Part shown: in pieces, positions 1-10,268 of the stretch | Numbering within the stretch: position 1 is the stretch's first letter | How the letters are laid out: each line of letters starts with the position of its first letter | Assembly (NCBI GenBank): GCA_003427395.1 | Contig: BFEA01000262.1 | Location: forward strand, 2,115,182-2,158,761 | Direction: 5' to 3' | Length of the DNA stretch: 43,580 bases | From: Chara braunii | Taxonomy: Eukaryota > Streptophyta > Charophyceae > Charales > Characeae | The notes under the pieces: generated by a model | Databases searched by the model: none | What the model was told of the DNA's origin: nothing | Seen by the model: only the letters and a program-made list of their open reading frames with translations | Translations under genes and position numbers: made by a program

Positions 1-368
1 TGAATTGCTTGTGTTATGTCTTTGGATGCATGAAACAGATCAAGTTGGTTTTTGACTTTTTGCTACTGTACCCTGAGTTCTTGCTCCTGAATTCGTCCTG
101 GTTGCATTCCTGGGCGGGTTCACCGTCCCATCGGACGAATGTGATCCAACCCCCATTCTCATTGCCCAACCAGTCCCCCAGAAATTGTTGAATTGCTTGT
201 GTTATGTCTTTGGATGCATGAAACAGATCAAGTTGGTTTTTGACTTTTTGCTACTGTACCCTGAGTTCTTGNCCCAGAAATTGTTGAATTGCTTGTGTTA
301 TGTCTTTGGATGCATGAAACAGATCAAGTTGGTTTTTGACTTTTTGCTACTGTACCCTGAGTTCTTGT
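1..368. repeat. ~84 bp segment present three times, next to an ambiguous base
   Basis: An ~84 bp block beginning TTGAATTGCTTGTGTTATG and ending CCCTGAGTTCTTG occurs at about 1-84, 188-271 and 284-367. Copies two and three are nearly contiguous and separated by a single N at 272. The block belongs to the 3' part of LINE copy A. Identity between copies is essentially complete, so this may be a real recent duplication or a mis-joined assembly around the N. Confidence 0.85.
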
Positions 369-369
369 T

Positions 370-1110
370 GGATGAACTGTTTTATCATGTCTGTTACTTC
401 CTCCCCAGCTATGCGAACCCCCTCTATTGCAAGGATACATCATTTTCTCCAGAGGGCCCACATGACAACTCTCCTCCCTATCTTGAACATATTGTTTTCA
501 AAGGTGTTGTCAGTGGGGGAGGACCATGTTTCGCATAATATGGCTCTCCAGTCCCATGGCTAGTTGGAGCCTGTGGCTAACCGTGTCCATATTCTATCCC
601 ACCACCGTCATGTAAGCACGGCTCCCGGACACTGCATGAATAGATGCTCTATGGTTTCCGGGATTCTGTGGGAGGGGAAGGCGGTGTGGCACGACTTACA
701 CCACGGTAGTCCCCGTCCCTTCTGCTCTAGATATGTACGGTCTATCAGATAGTCGTTGGTGGGCAGGCGGCGACGTTTTATCTGCCATTGTAGCGAGGCC
801 ATCTTCGCTGGTGTGGACCTTGTGGTGGAGAACCATCGGATGGGGCGGATTGCTTCAGTTCCTACATTCAGATGAGACCTCCATTGATCCTTCACTGTTT
901 CTTTTATATTCACTTTTGGTCGCAGCAGCCAATAGGTAGCCTTCACCGTTGAGGTATGCAGCTTTAGGTTCTCCCCGGTCCTGCATTTTCGTCGGTGGGG
1001 ACCACTGCGACTCCTCGGGATCAAAGAGGAGCTCAGCCACGGGGGTGTCTGGCTGGTATGCGATCCACACATCTTTGTCCTGTAGCACGTGGATCCTGTG
1101 CAGGTCAAAG
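370..1110 (-). pseudogene. LINE ORF2 C-terminal zinc-finger (zf-RVT-like) domain, copy A
   Basis: The translation contains SLQWQIKRRRLPTNDYLID, then CKSC, a His, and EHLFMQCPGAVL. This is the Cys-Cys-His-Cys layout of the plant LINE zinc-finger domain that follows the reverse transcriptase. Downstream, in another frame, is the conserved stretch GRRVVMWALWRKWCILAI, matching copy B. The family is thought to bind nucleic acid during target-primed reverse transcription. Frameshifts separate the pieces, and the first part (before about 950) reads in a different frame from the end, so it cannot be translated as one protein. Confidence 0.8.
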
Positions 1111-1429
1111 TTTCTCCATCATCTCAGCGCGTCTGGGGTGTACCGGGTGAGCACATTGTCCTTACCAATGTGGAAGAGATTGGTCAGGGTTTCGTCCGCA
1201 TGTACCTTTACCACGTTGCCTACACTCTCTGGATCGTCCGGGGCTGCTACCTAGTCCCCTTCTGCCAGCCGCGGCCCTTTGCGCAAGATGCGGACCCAGT
1301 CTAGGTGGATAGCGAAAATCAAGCTTTCGATGTGCTCTTCAACTTTGTGGCAATACTTTAGTGTGGCCCTTAGTTGCTGTGCAGGTTTTCAGTCTCCCAT
1401 TTGTGTGTCTCATATATCTTTTATTCTGG

Positions 1430-2342
1430 TTATACATTTTTAACCCAGTTGCTCCACAGGGTGCTTGTACTGCAATACACCCTGTTGTTCCGGTCTGTTA
1501 TCCGTCTGTTCCCAAAAAGGGGTTGGCGTGCCACCTCTTCCCACCTGGCTGGTGAGAATTTGTCGGGTAGGGGAAATTGGCGCCAGGCATTCAAAACTTG
1601 GGTCCAGAAGTCGTCCCTGACCAAATCCGAGCGGGTTGTGTCTTGGCACAGAGCTTGCCCGTTTCGACGGGACGGGACCGTGGCACTGTCCAGTGAAGGT
1701 CTTCCAGCCAGGTTAGTGGGTTAACTCCCTGCGGTGCCTGCGGGGCAAGTCTAGCTATTTGTTCCAAAGCAAGGGCATGCCATGGGAGGTGTTGAGTGAA
1801 GAGCAATCTCCGGATCCATTGAATTGTTAATCTCTTAACCTGGGTATCCGGGTCTAAGATCCCAGGCCCCCTTTGTCGTTAGGTTGAATCACCGAATGCC
1901 AGACTACCCTGCTAATAACATTTGGAAGTTCTCCATTGCCTCTCCATAGCAGGGTTGTTACATGTCGCTTTAGTGATCGAACGACCTCCTTGTTGAGGGT
2001 CCAGATTGCAAATTTATATCAGAAGGCCGCCAGTATCACGTTGTTGATCGCCAGTGCCCTGCCGATAAGAGAGGTATGACGGTCTTTCCAGTGGGCTAGC
2101 TTCTCTAGAGCGGGCTTTATGATCCATTCGTTATTCGATGCGGGTTTGCCTAGTGCTGTTAGCATGATTCCCAACACCCTGACCGGGGCCATTTCAGGGA
2201 GCCACTTGACCTGTGGGAGCTCGGGGGGGCGCGCCCCTTGATGGTGGACCCACCATCCTAGGGTTTTATTTCCCCAGTTGACAATCATGTTTGAGACTGT
2301 TGTGAACCGGTCGAACAATCGTCTGATCTCTTCCATGTTTAG
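1430..2342 (-). pseudogene. LINE ORF2 thumb/connection segment, copy A
   Basis: Pieces in different frames match copy B in order. 2336-2022 contains NMIVNWGNKTLGWWVH and HTSLIGRALAINNVILAAF. 1806-1591 contains LPWHALALEQIARLAPQAP. 1624-1430 contains FPLPDKFSPARWEEVARQPL. A TGA at 2019-2021 stands where copy B has Trp. A 4-base deletion near 2340 relative to copy B shifts the frame directly after the FADD motif, and at least two further frameshifts lie near 1860 and 1630. Not functional. Confidence 0.8.
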
Positions 2343-3720
2343 TTGCGTCGACCATAAGTGTCAGATCGTCCGCAAACATCGAACAGATTGGGATTGCTTC
2401 TTCTGGGATGGTTGAGATGTGCAATTTCCTCAGGTCCTTCTTGACTCGGAGGTTTGTTCTCAATGCCTCCATCACTATTATAAACAGGAACGGTGCCAAA
2501 GGGTTCCTTTGGCGAACCGACCACTGCAGCGGGAAGGGTGGCGCTATCCTTCCATTGACTTGAACGTACGTGGTTGCGTTGTGGTGTCGTATTGCGGTCC
2601 AGCGCCGGAAAACTGGCCCTATGTTCATTTTTTCCATACATTTGTCTAGGAATAGCCAGTCCACGTGGTCGTAGGCTTTTTCGAAGTCTATGAAGACCAC
2701 GGCTGCAGTTTGTTTACACTGTCTTGTTAACTTGAGTAGTTCATTAACTAATAGTATGTTATCGTGGATCCTGCGCCCTTTGATGAACCCGGTTTGCGTC
2801 GGATGGATAATATCATCCAAGACCGGAAGCAGTCGGTTTGCAAGGGTCTTCGCTAACATTTTATAGACAACTGTGAGCAAAATTATTGGCCTTTTGTTTC
2901 GAATATCCATCTTGTCTCCCTTTTTGTGTAACAAAGTGAGAACTTCTTGTCTCACCAGCTCCCCCATTCTCCCTGTTTCCCACACCTGCTGATAGGACTC
3001 CATGAGGTCCGGAGCCATCTGAGTCCAGAAGGTCTCCCCGAAATCCTTTGGAAACCCATCAATGTCCGGCGTCTTCTCTTCTTCCATCTCCATCATCGCC
3101 GTTCATATCTCCTCCTTGGACAAGGGACAATCCAGATCTATTTTTCGTTGTCCTGTCAGGGTCTTCTCGAGTGGTGTCAAGAAATCCGCAATTTCTTTCT
3201 CCCTAGCACTCCTCTCCTGTCGGGCACACCTTGAGGTGAACAGGTCTTGGAAAAAGGATCTTACTATTTGTGTGCAATGGGGGGTGGAGATGATGATATC
3301 TTGATGTCCAGTTTGTGGATCATATAGTGCTTCGATGGTTGTGCGCGAGCGTACTCGGGCCATGCTAAGGATTTTTGTATCCATTGTTCCTTCTGTTTGG
3401 TACCTTGTCAGTCGTCCTCTTATCCGTGTTCCTTCCCACCGTTGCATGGCGAAGGCCTGGAGTCATTGTCTCAGTGTTTGTATCTCTGAGTATTCTTCCG
3501 ACTGTAAATTTTGGATATCGTTAGGCTGGTCTTGGTGCTCAAGTTATTGCAGTTGTTGATGTAATTCCATCTCCTGTTGATGTTTTTTGGCTGCTAATAG
3601 TTTAGAATATTCTTGACATTTCTTACCCAGATAGAACAGACCGTTATTGAACCAGTTTATTGCCTGCTGGAAGTGTTGCTTTTGCATATGTCAGTACTTC
3701 TAGCAGTCCACAATGTAGCT
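2266..3720 (-). pseudogene. LINE reverse transcriptase core, copy A
   Basis: The longest open piece (3096-2266, 276 codons) holds the classical RT motifs: DGFPKDF, the RPIILLTVVYKMLAK block, QTGFIKGRR, motif A VFIDFEKAYDHVDW with its catalytic Asp, a degraded motif B (QRNPLAPFLF; the G of QGNP is replaced by R) and motif C FADDLTLM with both catalytic Asp present. Upstream (3447-3106) is the same frame after a TGA at 3103-3105, which aligns with Trp of copy B (EEIWTALM). Further upstream stops are at 3691-3693 (TGA) and 3700-3702 (TAG), plus a TAA. RT activity is intact at motif level but the protein is broken. Confidence 0.88.
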
Positions 3721-3749
3721 TTGAAAGGTTTTCTGTTGCAAAATGTAGG

Positions 3750-4530
3750 TGTTGAGTTTGTAGAAGCCCGGTCCCCAATCGGGTTTCTTACGAAAGGATA
3801 GAGTAACCGTGCACATTTTGTGGTCAAGGTCCGGGTATGGGCTTGCAGGCAAGATCGCTGCTAAAAGCAGAGATCCCCCCATATTTTCTGAGATAAGGAT
3901 TAGGTCAATCCTAGATCTTGATTGGCTTTCAGTTCCCGTCTTCCGTAAACGTGAGTAAAATCTTGTATCTGGATTCAATTTCCGGAAGGAGTCGAAGACT
4001 TTCAGTGAGAGGCATAGATCGTTTATCATCCGCTCATCCTCCTCCACATACACCGGGGCTGGGGAGGGGGTCCGCCATCTGTCAATCCACCGATCCGGGG
4101 CTGCGTTGTAGTCCCCTGCTATAATGACCGGGACCCCTTCCGGTATTTATGGTTTAATATTCTCAAAGAAGTTTCTTCTCTCATATAATTTCGATTTCCA
4201 ATGTAACAAGGATAAACACCCACCTTCCTTCCTCTTGGTCCATCACCCAGTGGACTGGGTCTGCCCGGTACTCCGGGGGGATCCAAATGACCACCCCAGC
4301 ACTTCCAGGTTTCGGGGCATGGGCCCTGAAGGCTTGGTATGGGCAGATCATCTTGTGAGTGCAGTTGTACTCTTGGGTGTCCATCAGGTGTGTTTCCTGG
4401 ACACAGACTATATCTGGTCAGTTTCTACCCCCTACTCCTTTCATAAAATCCCAGATTGCATTTTGTTTCTCCGGTTTACAGGAGGTCAGGCCGTTCACAT
4501 TCAAGGAGCATAGGTCCCGATCATTCGCTC
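3750..4530 (-). pseudogene. LINE AP-type endonuclease domain, copy A
   Basis: Reading from 4530 downward: the start motif SLNVNGL, then PDIVCVQETHL with the catalytic Glu, AHAPKPGSAGVVIWIPPEY and RWVFILVTLE. After a frameshift come the GDYNAAPDRW block (about 4120-4085), EEDERMINDLC, SRIDLILISE and LDHKMCTVTL, the final His-containing motif. The family nicks target DNA for target-primed reverse transcription. A TGA at 4418-4420 replaces the Trp seen in copy B (SWPNIICVQE). The domain is complete in order but split by stops and frameshifts. Confidence 0.82.
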
Positions 4531-4535
4531 TCATG

Positions 4536-5845
4536 CACAGAGTCAGTGTCACTATATCCTGATGCATGCAAATTTCAAAGAGCATATAGAATCTGGTGTA
4601 TGAGTAATCGTTGAGCAGAGGCATTGATTACTTCCTTGCGCAAGGGAAGGATTGACCTCGTACACATGCGGCCCTATATCCTGATGTGTGCAGATGGCAA
4701 AGAGCACATACAATCCAGTGTATGAGTAATCATTGAGCAAAGGCATTGATTGCTTCCCAGGGCAATGGAAGGATTAACCCAGTGCTTATGTAGTATGATC
4801 CCATCGAGAGGAAGAATGATCCCGCCAAGAAAGTAGTGAGATGCATCTTCGCCGATCAACTCAGCAAGATGTTTAAGCTGGAAGTCAGAGTCACTGTCCC
4901 TATATTCTGACGTATGCAAATTTAAAAGAGCATATAGAATCTGATGTATGAGTAATCGTTGAGCAGAGGCATTGATTACTTCCTTGCGCAAGGGAAGAAT
5001 TGACCTCGTACTCATGCGGCCCTATATCCTGATGTGTGCAGATGTCAAAGAGCACATACAATCCAGTGTATGAGTAATCATTGAGCAAAGACATTGACTG
5101 CCTCCCAGCGCAATGGAAGGATTAACCTCGTGCTCATGCAGTATGATCCCAGTGAGAAGATAAATGATCCCGCCGAGAAAGTAGCGAGATGCATCTTCGT
5201 CCATCAGCTCAACAAAATGTTTAAGCTGGAAGTCAGAGTCAGCGTCCCTATATCCTGATGTATGCAAATTTCAAAGAACATATACAATCTGGTGTATGAG
5301 TAATTACTTCCTTGCGCAAGGGAAGCATTGACCTCGTACTCACGCAGATGTCAAAGAGCACATACAATCCACTGTATGTAATCATTGAGCAAAGGCATTG
5401 ATTGCTTCCCAGCGCAATTGAAGGATTAACCTCGTGCTCATGCAGTATGATCCTAGCGAGATGAAGAATGATCCCGCCGAAAAAGTAGCGAGATGCATCT
5501 TCGTCGACCAACTCAGCAAGATGTTTAAGATGGAAGTCAGAGTTAGCATCCTTATATCTTGATGTATGCAAATTTCAAAGAGCATATAGAATTTGGTGTA
5601 TGAGTAATCGTTGAGCAGAGGAATTGATTACTTCCTTGCGCAAGGGAAGGATTGACCTCGTACTCATGCGGCCCTATATCCCGATTTGTGCAGATGTCAA
5701 AGAGCACATACAATTCATTACATGAGTAATCATTCAGCAGAGCCATTGATTGCTTCCCAACGCAATGGAAGAATTAACCTCGTGCTCATGCAGTATGATC
5801 CCAGCGAGAAGAAGAATGATCCCGCCGAGAAAGTAGCAATGTCAA
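4536..5845 (-). repeat. Tandem array of ~345 bp unit, left (inverted) arm
   Basis: On the minus strand the landmark GAGCTGATCGACGAAGATGC recurs (with substitutions) near 5515, 5212 and 4863, giving a period of about 303-348 bp and about 3.7 units. Each unit is itself two diverged halves of ~125 bp. Each half contains AATCCTTCC, a GGAAG-AATCAATGCCTCTGC stretch, a GATTACTCATACA stretch and ATCAGGATATAG. One unit lacks ~45 bp. Short open stretches (60-110 codons) recur in every unit because the unit length preserves frame locally, but all stop within one unit. I see no protein signature. Confidence 0.95.
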
Positions 5846-7031
5846 GCGCATCGGTCCGGCACCGCACAAAATGGGGCGGAACCCTCCCGGCCGCGTCACG
5901 CAGGAGTCGGTCTGATCCTCGTCGCGGATACATATGGAGTTTTCGCAAGCCGCTCCGGCCGAGTGCGCCAGCCATACCTCTCGCGAGCCCCTACGACAGG
6001 ATAGGGCCTACGCGAGGCACGACTTACCTCCACCTTCCGGGAGTTGTCACCTCCCTTCGGTAGGCGCATCCCCGCCGAGCTACCAGTCCACAGTACGAAA
6101 GTTGATCAGTTGCCATCGAGGGCGTTTCGCGTTCAATGTAGCATAGGGGGTACGTGCAGTATTACGCCTCGATCGGACCCGCACGCGAATTGGCATCTTT
6201 GGGCGGTTGAGGTCCCAAGCGCGACTCGTCGCCGGTCGACTACGACGCATCCCACATGCCACGCGCACACCACTATAAAGAACATAATAATAAAAACACA
6301 CACACATACACATATGTATAAAAAACGACAGAGGATAAACAACGCGACACCACTCCTAGTCCCTTAGTAGTCATCCCATAACTTTCCGATGCGGAAATCG
6401 GATAGGCGTCGCGCGCGGGACATAGCATAAAACCACGCGGACGCAGGGCTAACTCATATCGACTCACAATGCAAGCGTACGCAAGCGGTCGCAATGATGG
6501 CGTACTATGTAGTACCCATACTCAAGCGATCCTCATTAATCTTGAGGGTCGTGTTTACACGCGCCTTGAGGGACCGATCTCTCGACGTTGGACAACCGCC
6601 AAGTACGGCTGAAAACCACACTCTCTTCTGCACCCTGCGGAGAGTGGGTGGTACACATATTTATTCATGTGGTGACAATCGTCTCTTATCGCCCTAAGGA
6701 CCTGCTCCATCATCTAGGGCTTAGAAAAAAATCAAGGGGTTTGACTTTGATGGCTGTCACAGACTACAACGTCCAGCCATAGAAACTTAAAAAAACAAAG
6801 AATAAAAAAATATCTCTCTCTTCTCTCAAACACACAATTTGTTTAACCCTTACGCGTGGTCACAGTAGGCCACACGAAACTCAGAATAATCTTTATATCA
6901 CGATCTTGCTCAAAATCTCAATCTATAAGTCCATGAAGAATAATCTTTATATCACGATCTTGCTCAAAATCATTCTATTTAACTAAGTTTAAGTCTACCT
7001 TTAAGCAAGCGCCCAATGCAATGCAGATCTA
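5846..7031. other. Core between inverted arrays, first part; nothing coding recognised
   Basis: 5850-6480 is GC-rich with no recognisable domain. 6295-6320 holds a short ACACAC/ATACAC microsatellite. 6884-6918 and 6938-6972 are a 35 bp exact direct repeat (AGAATAATCTTTATATCACG and following bases). The composition changes from GC-rich to AT-rich around 6720. The open stretches here are short and look incidental. Confidence 0.6.
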
Positions 7032-7640
7032 TGGCAGCATCTCCCCTATTCAGGGTGGAATGTCAAAGTCGCCACCTATCGAAATATAATCTAACTCCTC
7101 AAGACTAAGAAAATTTTGGCAGCGCTTCCCGTAGGAAAAGTGTCTTTCCAGAATTTATAATAACTCAAATATGGAAACAAAAACCAAACTTTAAATGTGG
7201 AACGTCAAATTTTGTCTAACTCCCTTAATTAGTAAAAGTTTGGGCAACATTCCCTTTATAAAAAAAAGTTTTCCATATTTTTACTAAGTCAGATCTGAAC
7301 CCAGAGCAAACCTCGAGTCCAACTAAGACAAAATTTAACAAACTCCTTAGATTTGTAGAAATTTCGGCAGCGCTTCCCGTAGAAAAAGTGTTATTCTAAA
7401 ATTTATACAAAGCTAAGTTCAAAATCTAAAGTGATTTTGACTTCTCAAGGCCTAATTTTGTCTAACTTCCCGAATTAGCAAAAATTTGGACAGCACTCCC
7501 GTTAAAAAATGAGGCTTTTCAGATTTTTACTAAGTAAAAAAAGTAAGAAAAATTGGACCCTGAAATAGACAAAATCTAACTAACTCCTTGGTTTTGTAGA
7601 AATTTCGGCGGCGCTTCTCGTAGAGAAAGTGACTTTGATT
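7032..7640 (+). repeat. Six spaced copies of a ~120 bp repeat with GGCAGCGCTTCCCGT core
   Basis: The core GGCAGC(A/G)CTTCCCGTAG, or a variant of it, occurs at about 7032, 7118, 7248, 7365, 7487 and 7606, mostly spaced 117-130 bp (first interval 86 bp). Around it are alternating blocks such as GAAATTT(C/T)GG before it, GAAAAAGTG after it, and ACTCC(T/C)T(A/T)..TTTGT. An inverted copy lies far away at 13954-13990. No coding potential is evident. The repeat could be part of a long terminal repeat or untranslated region of a mobile element, but I cannot identify it. Confidence 0.8.
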
Positions 7641-7808
7641 TGGCTGTTAGTATCCTGTTACTGTCTGGGACCGGGTCGGAATAAGATAGATTATCTCCCC
7701 CTCGTTCATTGGGGCTGATTGGCCCGCAACGAAGGGGTGTTGTTTGTCCTCACGTGAGGTTCACTTGTTAGGGTTTTGAGTTTTGATTGAAGTTTGTAGT
7801 AGTTTTGA

Positions 7809-8885
7809 TTGGCTCTTGTTGAGCTGATCGACGATGATGCGTCTCGTTACTTTCTCGGCGGGATCATTCTTCTTCTCGTTGGGATCATGCTGCATGAGCA
7901 CGAGGTTAATCCTTCCATTGCGCTGGGAAGCAATCAATGCCTCTGCTCAATGATTACTCCTACATGTATGTGCTCTTTGATATCTGCACACATCAGGATA
8001 TGGCCGCATGAGTACGTGGTCAATCCTTCCCTTGCGCAAGGAAGTAATCAATGTCTCTGCTCAACGATTACTCATACACCAGATTCTATATGCTCTTTGA
8101 AATTTGCATACATCAGGATATAGGGACGCTGGCTCTAGCTTCCAACTTAAACATCTTGCTGAGCTGATCGACGAAGATGCATCTCGCTACTTTCTCGGTG
8201 GGATCATTCTTCTTCTCGCTAGGATCATACTGCATGAGCACGAGGTTAATCCTTCCATTGCGCTGGGAAGCAATCAATGCCTCTGCTCAATGATTACTCA
8301 TACAGTGGATTGTATGTGCTCTTTGACATTTGCACACATCAGGATATAGGGCCGTATGAGTACGAGGTTAATCCTTCCCTTGCGCAAGGAAGTAATCAAT
8401 GCCTCTGCTCAAAGATTACTCATACACCAGATTGTATATGCTCTTTGAAAAATTTGCATACATCAGGATATAGGGACGCTGGCTCTGACTTCCAGCTTAA
8501 ACATCTTGCTGAGCTGATCGACGAAGATGCATCTCGCTAGTTTCTCGGTGGGATCATTCTTCTTATCGCTGGGATCATACTGCATGAACACGAGGTTAAT
8601 CCTCCCATCGTGCTGGGAAGCAATCAATGCCTCTGCTCAATGATTACTCCTACATTGGATTGTATGTGCTCTTTGACATCTGCACACATCAGGATATAGG
8701 GCCGCATGAGTACGAGGTCAATCCTTCCCTTGCGCAAGGAAGTAATCAATGCCTCTGCTCAACGATTACTCATACACCAGATTGTATATGCTCTTTGAAA
8801 TTTGAATACATCAGGATATACGAACGCTGGCTCTAACTTCTAACTTAAACATCTTGCTGAGCTGATCGACGAAGATGCATCTCAG
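7809..8885 (+). repeat. Tandem array of ~345 bp unit, right (direct) arm
   Basis: Same unit as 4536-5845 but on the plus strand. GAGCTGATCGACGA(A/T)GATGC starts near 7822, 8161, 8511 and 8861 (period ~340-350 bp), giving three full units and a partial. Each unit again consists of two diverged ~125 bp halves. The array ends at GATGCATCTC around 8885 and changes abruptly to unrelated sequence. The two arms could pair over about 1 kb as a very long hairpin. Confidence 0.95.
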
Positions 8886-9880
8886 TGTCGGTGTGAATAC
8901 CCTTACAAGGGTATCCGCCCTGGTTTTCGCAAGCGACAGAAAATAAGCTAGGTTTGAAAAAAAATTGTCTCTTAACTGATGTGCTTGCCTGTGACTTATG
9001 CGTATGTGCGGAAGACAGCATTGGCAAAACCATGTGATTTCTGAGATCCTTAATAGGATTGCGCATCACGCAGTATCGGTTTATTTTAGATGTCCGTCAG
9101 AACTAGACCCTGCCTTGGGCATAACACTATTGGTTACGGTGTCGGACTTTCAAACTAGGAGATTCAGGGATCGGGACCAGCTGCGATGACGTAGGAATAT
9201 TGGAACGGGGCGGAGAAACCGCGGGGTTGAGGGTCCGGCGGGACTATCTTCTTGGTTCTGTTATCGGCAGAGTTGGAGCGGTGCCAACGAGTTCTTTTTT
9301 TCTTGTCGGTCGCTCACTGACGATTAAAATTATCTAGATATTATTTAATGTCGTCATACTATTATTATTTTTGTACTTCGGTGATCTTTGACTCGGACGT
9401 AGCGCCGGATCAAGAGGTCGTCACGGCGGTCGAGGACCCTAAGCACGCGTCTTGCTTGGTTGACCTACAGGCTGCGGGTGCGCCGTCCGCCAACCTGCAA
9501 CAACCGCAAAAGAGCCTTGAGCGAGAGTACCCGTCGGGGCCAGAGGAGGCAGGTAGTGACCCAGGGTACGACGACGGGGTGTGCAACTGTGCCTAGGGCC
9601 CGGTTGGCCTGTGAGACCTCCCCCACCACGGCCTTCGAAGTTTAACTTGACTATGAGCTACTACCACCCAGATCTGTATCGAGACCCGCTTGCTGAGGCT
9701 CATGCTGCAGATTTGCAGTCGGCCCACACCCTCGACTCCATGACCACTGTTTGTGTGTGAACGGTCGTTGGGGTCCCAGGGTGGTGGTAGACCCCGTCCG
9801 AGCAAAACAACCTAGAGGTAGCACAAGCGGTTATCGGGTACCTGAAAGTTCAGGACTGAAAATTCTGAAGTGAGCGTTTT
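8886..9880. other. Unrecognised intergenic DNA
   Basis: No domain, RNA gene or known repeat seen. The open stretches (at most 82 codons) have no recognisable motif. The small palindromic stretch TACCCTTACAAGGGTA at 8899-8914 lies just outside the right array arm. Confidence 0.5.
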
Positions 9881-10268
9881 GGGCAGTCTGAAAATCCTTA
9901 ATGATCCTAAAGTGGTGAAAGGTCCGAAGACCTTGAAAAACACCTGTTTAAGCAGGCTGCATCCTGAAGTGGTGAAGGGTGTCCTGAAGTGGTAAAGTGG
10001 GAGTTTTGGGCAGTCTGAAAATCCTGAATACTCCTGAAGTGGTGAAAGGTCCGAAGACCATGAAAACCACCCTTCACCACTTGAGGATGTAGCCTGGCTA
10101 AACAGATGGTTTTCGGGGTCTTTGGAGCTTTCACCACTTCTGGACCATTCAGGATTTTCAGACCTGAATGGCCCCGAAGTTGTGAAAGGTCCGAAGACCC
10201 TGAAACCACCTGTTTAGGCAGGCTGCATCCTGAAGTGGTGAAAGGTGTCCTGAAGTGGTGATGAAAAA
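9881..10268. repeat. Cluster of ~100 bp repeats in alternating orientation
   Basis: A unit with GCAGTCTGAAAATCCT, CTGAAGTGGTGAAAGGTCC, GAAGACC, CACCTGTTTA(A/G)GCAGG and CTGCATCCTGAAGTGGTGAA is present directly at about 9884-9992 and 10014-10073, in inverse orientation at about 10069-10165, and directly again at 10160-10262. The direct and inverse copies can fold on each other. The half-unit CCTGAAGTGGTGAA also recurs within each unit. No open frame of interest. Confidence 0.85.

Larger units (their letters stand above)
1..4535 (-). mobile_element. L1-type LINE, copy A, 5'-truncated and decayed
   Basis: Minus-strand fragments collinear with a LINE ORF2 follow one another from high to low coordinates: AP-type endonuclease (about 4530-3750), linker and reverse transcriptase (3720-2266), thumb/connection (2342-1430) and a zinc-finger C-terminal domain (1110-370). 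The same order and closely similar residues occur in copy B at 30010-25811, which was used to align the frames. There is no ORF1, and the 5' side stops abruptly where the tandem array begins near 4536. The 3' end runs off the window. The frame is broken by several frameshifts and stops, so the copy is dead. The L1 assignment rests on AP endonuclease first, FADD in the RT and a zf-RVT-like end. Confidence 0.9.

Noticed and set aside
7809-8540. Repeated 80-107 codon open stretches in the satellite arms as a peptide family
   Set aside because: They recur because the unit recurs, stop within a unit, have no signature, and substitutions do not look synonymous-biased by eye.
4536-8885. CRISPR-like array
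   Set aside because: The repeats are ~345 bp in a eukaryotic genome, with no short repeat/spacer pattern.
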